Below are positions 8,982-16,528 of a stretch of 64,000 nt of DNA, one piece after another. The translations under genes and the position numbers were made by a program. This DNA comes from Synechococcus sp. RS9909 (lineage in GTDB: Bacteria; Cyanobacteriota; Cyanobacteriia; PCC-6307; Cyanobiaceae): contig NZ_CP047943.1 of assembly GCF_014279595.1 (NCBI RefSeq), forward strand, positions 310,001 through 374,000, written 5' to 3'. The first letter of the stretch is position 1. Every line of letters begins with the position of its first letter. Under the pieces are notes generated by a model that ran no database searches, was not told the DNA's origin, and was given only the letters and a program-made list of their open reading frames with translations.

Positions 8982-9569
8982 TCAACCCTGTTGGAGAAGT
9001 TGCTGGAGCTGGGGCTCGAGGAGGGCGAAGGCCCGGCCGCGGTGTCCGTGACGTTTCTTCTCCTCCAGGCTCATCTCGGCAAAGGTCAGTCCGGTATTGG
9101 CGACTTCAAAGATCGGGTCGTAGCCGAAGCCCTGGTCGCCCCTGGGGGCGGTCGTGATCAGTCCATGGCACTGCCCTTCCACCTCCGCCAGCACGCTTCC
9201 ATCCGGCGCGGCGATGCAGAGGGCCGCACTGAAGTGGGCGTCACGGTTTGGGTTGTCGCCCAGTTCCTGCAGCAAACGAGCGATCCGCTCGGGATCCGTG
9301 GCTGCGTAACGGGCGGAGAACACGCCTGGAGCGCCCTGCAGTGCGTCCACGCTGAGGCCGGAATCATCCGCCAGCGCCCATGCGCCTGTGGCGACTGCCA
9401 CCGCACAGGCTTTGAGGCGGGCATTGGCGGCAAAGGTGGAGCCGCTTTCCTCCACGTCCAGACCCTCGGGTTGGGGCTTCACCTCCAGCGGGACTGCGCT
9501 GAGCAGGCGGGCGAATTCGCGGATCTTGCCGGCATTGCCGCTGGCGATCACCAAGGTGCGCTGGCTCAT
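8982..9569 (-). CDS. rdgB: XTP/dITP diphosphatase (RdgB/HAM1)
   Basis: About 195 residues from ATG at 9569 (MSQRTLVIASGNAGKIREF), the canonical length. Motifs of the Ham1 NTPase family are all present: SGNAGKxxE near the N-terminus, ADDSGLSVDALQGAPGVFSARYA in the middle, and GFGYDPIFEV with MSLEEKKRHGHRGRA at the C-terminus. It hydrolyses non-canonical purine triphosphates (XTP, ITP, dITP) to the monophosphate, keeping them out of DNA and RNA. The start lies 5 bp after the phosphohexomutase stop, so the two are probably co-transcribed. Confidence 0.95.
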   Translation of the reverse strand: MSQRTLVIASGNAGKIREFARLLSAVPLEVKPQPEGLDVEESGSTFAANARLKACAVAVATGAWALADDSGLSVDALQGAPGVFSARYAATDPERIARLLQELGDNPNRDAHFSAALCIAAPDGSVLAEVEGQCHGLITTAPRGDQGFGYDPIFEVANTGLTFAEMSLEEKKRHGHRGRAFALLEPQLQQLLQQG

Positions 9570-9574
9570 TGTGT

Positions 9575-11044
9575 TCAAACCGCCGTCGCCAAGGCGCGGG
9601 CCCAGTCGAGCACCGCGGCGACCCGTGCGGCATCGGGGCCTTCGCAATAGAGGCGCAGCAAGGGTTCGGTGCCCGAGAAGCGCAGCATCAACCAGTGACT
9701 CGGTCCCAGTCGCAGTTTCACTCCATCGGTGCGGATCACCTCCTGAACGGGGGCTCCCGCCACCTCCTGCGGCGGTTCCTCTGCCAGCAGGGTCTCCAGA
9801 CGCCGGCGGCAGTCCATGTCGGCCAGGCGGAGATCGAGCCGGTCGTAGTGGCTGGCGCCGCCACAGCGCTGCTGCAGAGCATGGATTCTGGCGCCCAGGG
9901 GCTGGCCACCTTCCACCAGAGCCTCGAGCACCAGCAGGGCTGCGAACAGCGCATCCCGTTCCGGCAGATGCATGCCGAAGCCCACGCCTCCGGATTCTTC
10001 GCCACCGATCAGCACCTCGCCAGCCAGCATTTCGGCGGCGATGTATTTGAAGCCCACGGGCAGTTCAAGCACCTCGCGGCCCAGGTCTTCCGCCACCAGA
10101 CGCATCAGATCGGAACCACTCACGGTTTTCACCACGGAGCCGGGGAGTTGTCGGGCTCGGGCCAGGTGATCGATCAGCAACGGCATCAGCTGCTGGGTGC
10201 TGCAGAACCGCCCCTCTTCATCCACGGCGGCGATACGATCACCGTCGCCATCGAAGACCAGGCCAACGGCGTGCTGGCCCGCGGCGGTGGCCTGCTTCAC
10301 CGCGGCGATCAGGTCGCCCAAATAGGGGGCGAGGGGTTCGGGTGGATGACCCCCGAAGAGGGGATCGCGCTGACTGCGGATTTCCTGCACCAGCCGACGA
10401 TCATTGATCCCATCGCCGAGCAGTTCTGCCACGCAGCCCGCTGCCGAACCATGCATCGGATCCACGATCACGCGCAGGTGCATCGCCTCCAGGCCACGAC
10501 AGAGGGAGGGCAGATCCAGCTTGCGGCGCAGCCCGTCGAGATGCTCGCCTCGCCCGTCGAATCGGGAGGTTTCCCCCGCAACGGGTGGCGTGATGCCACC
10601 AACCGCCAGGCGCTGCTCCACGGCGGCAGTGAAGTCTCCCTCCACTGATCCTCCGAAGGGCCCCTTGATCTTGAGCCCCAGCCATTCCGGTGGGTTGTGG
10701 CTGGCGGTGATCACCAGGGCGCCGAGGGCCTGGCGCTGGACCACCGCCCAGCTGCACGCCGGCGTGGGAACGGGGGTGTCGGTGAGCAGGGGCTCGAGGC
10801 CGCAGCCTCGGACGGCGGCGGCGATCGCCGCCGCCAGCTCAGGGGCGAGAAAGCGGCGGTCGTAGCCGATCACCACGGTGCGACTGCGCAAGCCTTCGGG
10901 CGCCCGGGCGGCGAGTTCCTGCGCCGAGGCGGCCGCCACCGGCAACAGGCGTTCCACGCTGATGTCCACGCCGAGGATGCCGCGCCAGCCATCGGTGCCG
11001 AACTTGATCGGAGCAGCAGCCAGGGGCAGGGGAGCGGAGGCCAT
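9575..11044 (-). CDS. phosphoglucomutase/phosphomannomutase (alpha-D-phosphohexomutase family)
   Basis: About 489 residues when started at MASAPLPLAAAPIKFGTDGWRG; a further in-frame ATG 30 codons upstream would add a poorly conserved leader. All four family motifs are visible: FGTDGWRG at the N-terminus, the phosphoserine loop TASHNPPEWLGLK, the metal loop FDGDGDR, the sugar loop EESGG, and the phosphate-binding loop RFSGTEPLLRLY near the C-terminus. It interconverts 1- and 6-phosphohexoses. Whether it prefers glucose, mannose or glucosamine phosphate cannot be decided here; TDGWRG with this length is usual for cyanobacterial phosphoglucomutase/phosphomannomutase. Confidence 0.9.
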   Translation of the reverse strand: MASAPLPLAAAPIKFGTDGWRGILGVDISVERLLPVAAASAQELAARAPEGLRSRTVVIGYDRRFLAPELAAAIAAAVRGCGLEPLLTDTPVPTPACSWAVVQRQALGALVITASHNPPEWLGLKIKGPFGGSVEGDFTAAVEQRLAVGGITPPVAGETSRFDGRGEHLDGLRRKLDLPSLCRGLEAMHLRVIVDPMHGSAAGCVAELLGDGINDRRLVQEIRSQRDPLFGGHPPEPLAPYLGDLIAAVKQATAAGQHAVGLVFDGDGDRIAAVDEEGRFCSTQQLMPLLIDHLARARQLPGSVVKTVSGSDLMRLVAEDLGREVLELPVGFKYIAAEMLAGEVLIGGEESGGVGFGMHLPERDALFAALLVLEALVEGGQPLGARIHALQQRCGGASHYDRLDLRLADMDCRRRLETLLAEEPPQEVAGAPVQEVIRTDGVKLRLGPSHWLMLRFSGTEPLLRLYCEGPDAARVAAVLDWARALATAV

Positions 11045-11108
11045 GGGCTGCTGATGACAGGGAGTCTCTGACCAGGGATCTAGCAGCTGGCCGCCGTAAC
11101 GTCGCTCC

Positions 11109-12656
11109 ATGGGTGACACCCCTGCTGCTGACAAGCCCGAAGGGCAGGTGCTGAGTGATCGCCTGCTGCGCAGCTGGTTGCGCTGTCGGCGTCGCGCCTG
11201 GCTCGATCGGTATGGCGATCCCGCCGATCGTCGTTACACGGCCCATCGCACGCTCCAGCTCGATGATCAGCAGCGCTGTTTCGTGGCCCTGCTTCCGGAG
11301 AAACCCCGCCACGGCTTGCGGGCGATGGAAGCGGGCGCGGCGTCGGTGGTGGGGGTGCGTCTGCACGGTCAGGGGCCGCAGGGCTGGGCACTCGAGTGCC
11401 ACCCTGCCCTGCTGCAGCGGGTGCCGGGCCAGAGCCGCTGGGGCGATTTCGCCTACCGGCCGGTGCTGGCGCGCCAGGGGCGTCGCCTGACCCGCGAGCA
11501 TCGATTGCCTCTGGCTCTGGCCGGGCGGTTGCTGGCTCCTCTTCAAGCGGCGCCCGTACCGGAGGCGTTGGCGGTGGCCGGCGCCGGGCGCCGCCTGGAG
11601 ACCGAGCGTCTGCCCCTCAGCCATGGCCTGCAGAGTCAGTTGGATGAGGCCCTCCGCAAGCTGGCGCAGGATCTGCAGCGGGGTGCTCCGCCGCCGCTGG
11701 CGGCGGATCGGCGCAAATGCACGCTGTGCAGCTGGCGTGGCGTCTGCAATCGGGAGGCGGCAGAGCAGGGGCACCTCAGCGAGGTGAGCGGCATCGGTGC
11801 CAAGCGTCGGGAGATGCTGCAGGAGCTCGGGTTTGCCGGGCTCGCCGATCTGGCGGCTGCGGATCCGCAGCAGCTCGCGGTTCGTTTGGAGCGCTTCGGC
11901 GAGCAGCACGGTGCGATGGCCGAGCCCCTCGTCGCCCAGGCCCGGGCCCAGCGGGACGGACGGGTGGAACGTCTGGATCCCCGCCCCGCGTTGCCGGAGT
12001 TGACCCATGCCCCCGGAGTGCTGCTCTATGACATCGAATCGGATCCCGATGCCCGTGATGACTTTCTGCATGGTTTTCTGCGGCTTCCCCGCGATCCCGC
12101 CGGTGGCTGGGCACTGGAGCAGGCGCGCTATCACCCGCTGCTGACGCTTCAGGAGCAAGGGGAGCGCTCCTGCTGGCGGCGGCTCGAGCGCCTGCTCGAG
12201 CGTTACGGCGACTGGCCCGTGCTCCATTACGGCGAAACCGAATCCCTGGCTTTGAGGCGGATGGCTCAGCGTCAGGGGCTGGGGGAGGCAGGGCAGGCCG
12301 CCATCCGGGCGCGGCTGGTGGATGTGCATGAACGTGTGCGCCGCCACTGGCGCCTGCCCCTGAACAGCTATGGCCTCAAAACGGTGGCGGCCTGGCGGGG
12401 ATTCCGCTGGCGGCAGCCGGGGGTGGATGGGGCGCGGGCCCTGCTCTGGTGGCGGCAGTGGCGTGGCTCCGGTCGCCAGAACCGCGGGCACGTGCAGGCG
12501 CTGCGCTGGATCTTTGCCTACAACCACGACGACAACCTGGCCACCTGGGCCGTGGCGCAATGGCTGGCAGAGCAAGACAGCCTGTCCGATCAAGACAGCC
12601 TGCTGCGTCAGGATGATTCCCTCGGGTCGCGGAACCCCGTCGGTGGGGAGATCTGA
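11109..12656 (+). CDS. TM0106-family RecB-like putative nuclease
   Basis: A 515-residue protein. An N-terminal part (LLRSWLRCRRRAWLDRYGD, a typical opening of RecB/Cas4-like nucleases) is followed by a Cys-containing segment CTLCSWRGVCNREA, reminiscent of the Fe-S cysteines of Cas4/AddB-like nucleases, and then a helix-hairpin-helix-like stretch (LSEVSGIGAKRREMLQELGF). The C-terminal half begins LLYDIESDPD, an RNase H/DEDD-type exonuclease motif, and has HYGETESLALRRMA downstream. This two-nuclease layout is that of the TM0106 family. No biological role is established. It starts divergently from the phosphohexomutase and its 3' end overlaps the convergent ygfZ-like gene by 49 bp. Confidence 0.75.
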   Translation: MGDTPAADKPEGQVLSDRLLRSWLRCRRRAWLDRYGDPADRRYTAHRTLQLDDQQRCFVALLPEKPRHGLRAMEAGAASVVGVRLHGQGPQGWALECHPALLQRVPGQSRWGDFAYRPVLARQGRRLTREHRLPLALAGRLLAPLQAAPVPEALAVAGAGRRLETERLPLSHGLQSQLDEALRKLAQDLQRGAPPPLAADRRKCTLCSWRGVCNREAAEQGHLSEVSGIGAKRREMLQELGFAGLADLAAADPQQLAVRLERFGEQHGAMAEPLVAQARAQRDGRVERLDPRPALPELTHAPGVLLYDIESDPDARDDFLHGFLRLPRDPAGGWALEQARYHPLLTLQEQGERSCWRRLERLLERYGDWPVLHYGETESLALRRMAQRQGLGEAGQAAIRARLVDVHERVRRHWRLPLNSYGLKTVAAWRGFRWRQPGVDGARALLWWRQWRGSGRQNRGHVQALRWIFAYNHDDNLATWAVAQWLAEQDSLSDQDSLLRQDDSLGSRNPVGGEI

Positions 12657-13465
12657 AGCGTGAGCCCCTCGTCGCCCAGCTGCAGCTGCAGCTGCGGAGC
12701 CTCCAGGGCGGCTCGACGCACCAGCGCCAGCCCCTGCCAGCCACCTGGGGTGGGCAGGGCTGAGGTGATCAGCCCTGCCCGTTCGTTGCTGAGATTCAGG
12801 GGCGTGCCCGGTTCGATCGTCAAGCCGGTGGGAGCCTCGACCAGCTGCCAGTGGCGCAGTTTTTGTTTGACGCCATCGCGTGCCGTCAGCTTGGCGATCG
12901 TTTCCTGCCCCAGGTAGCAACCCTTGCTCAGGCTCAACCAGTCGCCCAGCCCCAGCTCCAGCGGATTGGTGTCTCCGTTGAGTTCGGCGGGGTGGCGTGG
13001 CAAGCCGACCCGCAGCCGCCAGGCCTCCAGGGCGCTGGCCTCGGCCCGCGGCAGCGCCTCCCATGCCGCCGGAAGGCAACTGTCGTCGCACCAGAGCACG
13101 TCGTCACTCCAGGGGCGATGGACGCCTGGGGCCTGCAGGCGCTGAAGGCGGCGTTGCTGCGCCAACGGCAACAGGCGCACCCGATCGGCCGGGAAGATCA
13201 CCCGATCAAAGCCGCTGGCCAGCGCTGCCGCCTCTCCGCTCAGCACCAGCACATCGGCGCCCTCGTCATCGAGACGCACCTCCAGCAGCGCCTGCACCCG
13301 TCCGGTGGCCGTCAGCCAGCAGCTGCGGATCAGGGCATGGTCGGCGGCCTGCTGCAGGTCGGCGCTGGTCTGCCCATGCAGGAAGTCGCGGGCGCCCACG
13401 CCCTGAAGGCGTAGCAGGGGAAAGGTGGCATCCCAGAGCAACACGTCAGCGGTTGGTGCCGTCAT
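12608..13465 (-). CDS. ygfZ: folate-binding protein YgfZ (GcvT-like)
   Basis: A 285-residue member of the YgfZ/GcvT family. The YgfZ signature KGCYLGQE (K-G-C-[FY]-x-G-Q-E) is present at about residue 180, preceded by a GcvT-like N-terminal domain ([20 protein letters not shown]). YgfZ supports assembly or repair of certain Fe-S enzymes in a tetrahydrofolate-dependent way. The start codon overlaps the pyrE stop by 4 bp (ATGA), so it is co-transcribed with pyrE. Its tail overlaps the convergent nuclease gene. Confidence 0.9.
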   Translation of the reverse strand: MTAPTADVLLWDATFPLLRLQGVGARDFLHGQTSADLQQAADHALIRSCWLTATGRVQALLEVRLDDEGADVLVLSGEAAALASGFDRVIFPADRVRLLPLAQQRRLQRLQAPGVHRPWSDDVLWCDDSCLPAAWEALPRAEASALEAWRLRVGLPRHPAELNGDTNPLELGLGDWLSLSKGCYLGQETIAKLTARDGVKQKLRHWQLVEAPTGLTIEPGTPLNLSNERAGLITSALPTPGGWQGLALVRRAALEAPQLQLQLGDEGLTLQISPPTGFRDPRESS

Positions 13466-14046
13466 GCCATCAGCTCCTGGGCGCGGGCGGCCACCTCGCT
13501 GAGGCGAAACAGGCTCACCAACTCCAGTTCGGCGGCGGTCATGGCGGCGGCGCCCCCTTCCTCCCGGTCGACGATCGTCACCACCCGACGCACCTGATAG
13601 CCCGCCTCACGCAGTTGGGTCACCGCCTTGATCGAGGAGCCGCCGGTGGTGACCACGTCTTCGAGCACGGTCACCCTGGCGCCGGCTGCTGGCAGGGGCC
13701 CCTCCAGCCAGGCACCGGTGCCATGGCCCTTGGCTTCCTTGCGCACGATCAGGGCGTCGAGATCGCGTCCCTGCTGGGCCGCGGCCATCGCCACGCAGCT
13801 CACCAGCGGATCGGCTCCGAGGGTGAGTCCGCTGACGGCGACGGCATCGGCGTCCACCAGGTCGAGCAGAGTGGGGCCGAGCAGGGCGAGGCCGCTGCCG
13901 CTCAGAGCCACCGGCTTGCAGTTCACGTAATGGGCACTGCTGCGGCCTGAGGCAAGCGTGAACTGGCCGTGGCGGTAGGCCTCCCGGGCGAGGCGACTGA
14001 GCAGTTGATCGCGCGCCTCACGGAGGCCGGGAGATGGGGTGCTCAT
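13462..14046 (-). CDS. pyrE: orotate phosphoribosyltransferase
   Basis: A 194-residue enzyme of de novo pyrimidine synthesis that joins orotate to PRPP to give OMP. The PRPP-binding loop reads [14 protein letters not shown], and the flexible catalytic loop with Lys is RKEAKGHG. The early segment [17 protein letters not shown] matches the orotate site. Length is typical. ATG at 14046 follows a short leader, and the 4-bp overlap with ygfZ indicates translational coupling. Confidence 0.95.
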   Translation of the reverse strand: MSTPSPGLREARDQLLSRLAREAYRHGQFTLASGRSSAHYVNCKPVALSGSGLALLGPTLLDLVDADAVAVSGLTLGADPLVSCVAMAAAQQGRDLDALIVRKEAKGHGTGAWLEGPLPAAGARVTVLEDVVTTGGSSIKAVTQLREAGYQVRRVVTIVDREEGGAAAMTAAELELVSLFRLSEVAARAQELMA

Positions 14047-14102
14047 CAGGGCTGGTGCAGGCAGCGTTCTGTGCCTAGTTTGCGCCTAGCCATCTGTGAT
14101 CC

Positions 14103-14636
14103 GTGGCGCGGTTCTTCACGTCCCTGGCCCTGCTTCCCCTGGGCGTTGTGCTGGCAACGGCGGCCCGGGCCAACACAGTGGTCTGCACCACCACGCTGGA
14201 GGCGCCGTCAGGCCTGGCGCAGGTGGCTGCCGCTGAGCCGCCGGCCCCGGTGGAGGTGAGTCGCTGTGCCCCGGTGCAGACCACTGACGCTCTGGTGGTG
14301 AACCGCTTCTACACCTGGACCGCGCCTTATGCCCGCGGTGTCGACCTGATCCATCAGGTCACCGATCTGCTCGGCATTGCCATGGCCGGACCAGAAGGCA
14401 ATCGCCTCATGGGCCTGGGTTTCCCCGACCAGACGATCATTTGGGATGGATCGGCGCTGCAGAACACCTACCAGGTGTTGCTGGAGCAGCAGAGCGCACC
14501 GATTCCCTGGCGCACGGTCGACATCTCCAGTGGTTTCAGCGGCAGCCTCGCGGCGGAGCAGGCGCAGCCAGCCGAAAGCCTGGAGGTGCTGATCCCGGTG
14601 GAGGCTTCGGCCCAGCCGGTGCGCGGCCTGTGGTAA
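14103..14636 (+). CDS. conserved exported hypothetical protein
   Basis: A 177-residue protein starting at GTG (no in-frame ATG fits the signal peptide). The N-terminus MARFFTSLALLPLGVVLATAARA is a clear signal peptide with predicted cleavage after ARA. The mature part has two Cys residues (VVCTTTLE and SRCAPVQ) that could form a disulphide, and a conserved-looking core TNRFYTWTAPYARGVDLIHQVTDLLGI. It resembles small exported proteins found near pyrE in picocyanobacteria, but I cannot assign a function. It ends 14 bp before the tRNA. Confidence 0.65.
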   Translation: MARFFTSLALLPLGVVLATAARANTVVCTTTLEAPSGLAQVAAAEPPAPVEVSRCAPVQTTDALVVNRFYTWTAPYARGVDLIHQVTDLLGIAMAGPEGNRLMGLGFPDQTIIWDGSALQNTYQVLLEQQSAPIPWRTVDISSGFSGSLAAEQAQPAESLEVLIPVEASAQPVRGLW

Positions 14637-14650
14637 TCCTGTGGCGAGCC

Positions 14651-14723
14651 GGGGGTCTAGCAATCTGGTGAATGCAGCGAACTCATAATTCGCCTAAGGC
14701 GAGTTCGATCCTCGCGACCCCCA
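14651..14723 (+). tRNA. tRNA-Met (anticodon CAT), integration site
   Basis: A 73-nt cloverleaf: acceptor GGGGGTC (14651-14657) pairs with GACCCCC (14716-14722), anticodon stem GCGAA/TTCGC encloses the loop CTCATAA with anticodon CAT at 14684-14686, and the T arm GCGAG-TTCGATC-CTCGC is perfect. No CCA is encoded. It lacks the C1-A72 mismatch of initiators, so it is elongator Met; a lysidine-type tRNA-Ile(CAT) is not excluded. The integrase of the neighbouring element begins 132 bp downstream, so the 3' half of this tRNA is the likely attachment site. No second copy of the 3' end was seen in the window. Confidence 0.92.
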
Positions 14724-14788
14724 TCACCAAAACCCTTTCCAGGACAAGGCTTTTCAAGGATTCTCCCTCCCTCGCACTCCGCTCCGTT

Positions 14789-14849
14789 TAGGCACCGATT
14801 AGGCACAAAAGGGCGCATTTCGGGGCAGAGTAGGCACGCTTTTAGGCAC
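14789..14849 (+). repeat. four TAGGCAC direct repeats before the integrase
   Basis: TAGGCAC occurs at 14789-14795, 14800-14806, 14831-14837 and 14843-14849, spaced 11, 31 and 12 bp start to start, all in the same orientation. They fill the gap between the tRNA attachment site and the integrase start at 14856. Pairs one helical turn apart next to attL are what arm-type binding sites for a tyrosine recombinase, or sites for its regulator, look like. Role is inferred from position and spacing only. Confidence 0.6.
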
Positions 14850-14855
14850 GCCTGC

Positions 14856-15959
14856 ATGGCCACCAGGGACCCCTATCTGGCACGCATCAACCGGGCTCTG
14901 CGGGACCTCGGGTCTGCCGTCAGCCTGGAGGTGTCCCCCTCCGGCGGCCGCCTCAGGCTGCGGGCGTCATTGCCGATGCCGGATGGCAGCTGGAAGCAGA
15001 AGCGAATCAGTACTGCCTGCCCCTATCCCGCCGGAGTCGATCAGGCACGCCAACTGGCTGAGGAGCTCGGTCGGGATCTTGAGCTGCATCGCCGGGGCTT
15101 GGAGGTGTTCCCAATCGAGCGATGGCTGCAGCCCAGCAAACCGCCGGGAGAATCCTCTGATGCAGTCAGCGGCCAGGAAGCCGTCAGCCGCACCGAGACC
15201 TGGTGGAGACAACAACGCAAGCGTGGCCCCAGTGCCGATGTCACCTGGTCGACCACCTACGCAGCTCCATTGCGCCCTCTACTGGGCCAACGCGCCGTCA
15301 CGATGGACACCCTGCGTGCGGTGGTGGAGGGCAAGCCGGTCGGGAGCTGCAGTCGTCGCAAAGCAGCCTTGGCGGCCACGGCTGTGGCCCAGGCGCTGGA
15401 CATGGGTGGGGAAGCCGTTCAGGAGCTCCGGGCGCTAGGCAAGGGCTATAGCCCTCTGAAAGATGCGGCGCCTCGGGACCTGCCAAGCGATGAGGCGATC
15501 GTCGAAGTCATTGATGCCCTGCCATCGGGGTGGCAATGGGTCGCTGGAATCTGCGCTACCTACGGGGCCAGGCCCCATGAGGCGCTGCTGATGGCCACCG
15601 TCGAAGGCAACGGCCTCGTAGTCATCCGTGGCGGCAAAACAGGCGCCCGGCAGGGAATGCCGCTACCGAAAGCGTGGATTGAACGCTGGGACCTGGAGGC
15701 CAAGCGTTTGCCTGCGATCAATCTCGAACGGGATCACCGTACGGTTGGCTCTCAGCTTGGGGTGGCTCTGCGGCGTCACCAAGCTCCCTTTCTGCCCTAC
15801 GACCTGCGCCATGCCTGGGCCGTACGAGCGATCCATAACCCGCAAATCAGCCCATCGCTTGCCGCCAAAAGCCTGGGGCACTCGCTGATGGTTCACACCT
15901 CCCTGTACCAACGCTGGTTCGATAGCGCCTCCATGGCGTCACTTGTTGCGCAGATGTGA
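14856..15959 (+). CDS. int: tyrosine-type site-specific integrase
   Basis: A 367-residue phage-type integrase. The catalytic domain (about residues 190-367) contains the first Arg in YGARPHEALL, a Lys candidate in RGGKTGAR, the second Arg in YDLRHAWAVR, a His in SLGHS, and the nucleophile Tyr in HTSLYQRW. In the HxLRH box the first His is Tyr (YDLRH). The N-terminal part is an arm/core-binding region. Its location directly after the tRNA, reading away from it, identifies it as the enzyme that inserted the element here. The last 21 bp overlap the convergent excisionase-like gene. Confidence 0.92.
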   Translation: MATRDPYLARINRALRDLGSAVSLEVSPSGGRLRLRASLPMPDGSWKQKRISTACPYPAGVDQARQLAEELGRDLELHRRGLEVFPIERWLQPSKPPGESSDAVSGQEAVSRTETWWRQQRKRGPSADVTWSTTYAAPLRPLLGQRAVTMDTLRAVVEGKPVGSCSRRKAALAATAVAQALDMGGEAVQELRALGKGYSPLKDAAPRDLPSDEAIVEVIDALPSGWQWVAGICATYGARPHEALLMATVEGNGLVVIRGGKTGARQGMPLPKAWIERWDLEAKRLPAINLERDHRTVGSQLGVALRRHQAPFLPYDLRHAWAVRAIHNPQISPSLAAKSLGHSLMVHTSLYQRWFDSASMASLVAQM

Positions 15960-16238
15960 GGCAAAGCCTTCGACATCGACATAAAGAGTGCGGCGCTTCC
16001 CGGTATCGCCAACGGTCGCACTCACAAATTGAGGGGGAATCCGGCCACGATCAATCGCGGTGCGCAAGGCGCGACTGCTCGGGAAATGCAGTGCTTTGGC
16101 GGCTTCAGATAAGGGCAGCCAGGGACTGCTGCTGAGCGTTGGCTTGAGTTCAAGACGTGCCTGAATCACATTGAGTTGGGCAGATATGAGATTCAGCTGC
16201 TGCTTGATGTCTTCTGTGGCTATAGGCGATGTGGTCAT
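15939..16238 (-). CDS. small helix-turn-helix protein, excisionase-like
   Basis: A 99-residue protein. An N-terminal helix (EDIKQQLNLISAQLNVIQARLEL) could form a short coiled coil. Residues about 40-99 read WLPLSEAAKALHFPSSRALRTAIDRGRIPPQFV, then KRRTLYVDVEGFASHL: a MerR/excisionase-type winged helix that picks an HTH then an arginine-rich wing. It lies tail-to-tail with the integrase and divergently from the primase gene, facing the inverted-repeat control region at 16296-16348, which it may bind. Excision directionality factor is the most likely role; a simple repressor is the alternative. Confidence 0.6.
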   Translation of the reverse strand: MTTSPIATEDIKQQLNLISAQLNVIQARLELKPTLSSSPWLPLSEAAKALHFPSSRALRTAIDRGRIPPQFVSATVGDTGKRRTLYVDVEGFASHLRNK

Positions 16239-16295
16239 GGCAATTGGATTCGCACAAGACCATTTGAATCTCTAAAACACACGAAAGGGCGTATC

Positions 16296-16348
16296 TAAAC
16301 CGTGCAAACCGTGCGGGTCTGGGGATTGCGCACGGTTTGCACGGTTTA
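16296..16348. promoter_or_regulatory. perfect 20-bp inverted repeat built from two 9-bp iterons per arm
   Basis: Bases 16296-16315 and 16329-16348 are exact reverse complements, separated by 13 bp. Each arm is itself a tandem duplication of AAACCGTGC (16297-16305 and 16306-16314; reverse complements at 16330-16338 and 16339-16347). The element sits in the 290-bp gap between the divergent excisionase-like gene and the primase. It is best read as an operator for the island's control protein or as iterons of a replication origin for the adjacent PrimPol protein. Confidence 0.7.
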
Positions 16349-16383
16349 CGGATGTCTCATTCAGTCGATTACAGGCTCAAATG

Positions 16384-16410
16384 AAAAAGCCGCAGCGAAG
16401 TCGCCGCGGC
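16384..16410 (-). terminator. hairpin with T-run on the minus strand
   Basis: Stem halves GCCGCAGCGA (16389-16398) and TCGCCGCGGC (16401-16410) pair with one G-T wobble and, on the minus strand, run into five T residues. This has the form of a rho-independent terminator for leftward transcription, or of an attenuator in the leader of the primase mRNA. No leftward gene is seen immediately upstream of it. The rest of the gap 16239-16528 holds the inverted repeat and no ORF. Confidence 0.4.
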
Positions 16411-16528
16411 CTTGGTGTTTCTGTAGATCAATTATGGCATCTCCGGCGACTGTCACGGCTTCTTTCTGCTGCACTGTTCCACAACAGAAAGGTGCAATCC
16501 GGGCTGCCTACTGCCAGGGGGATCGCCC

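Noticed and set aside
10839-13091. 750-residue minus-strand open frame
   Set aside because: Shadow of the TM0106-family nuclease and of the ygfZ/phosphohexomutase ends; translation is low-complexity Arg/Gln/Pro with no motif.
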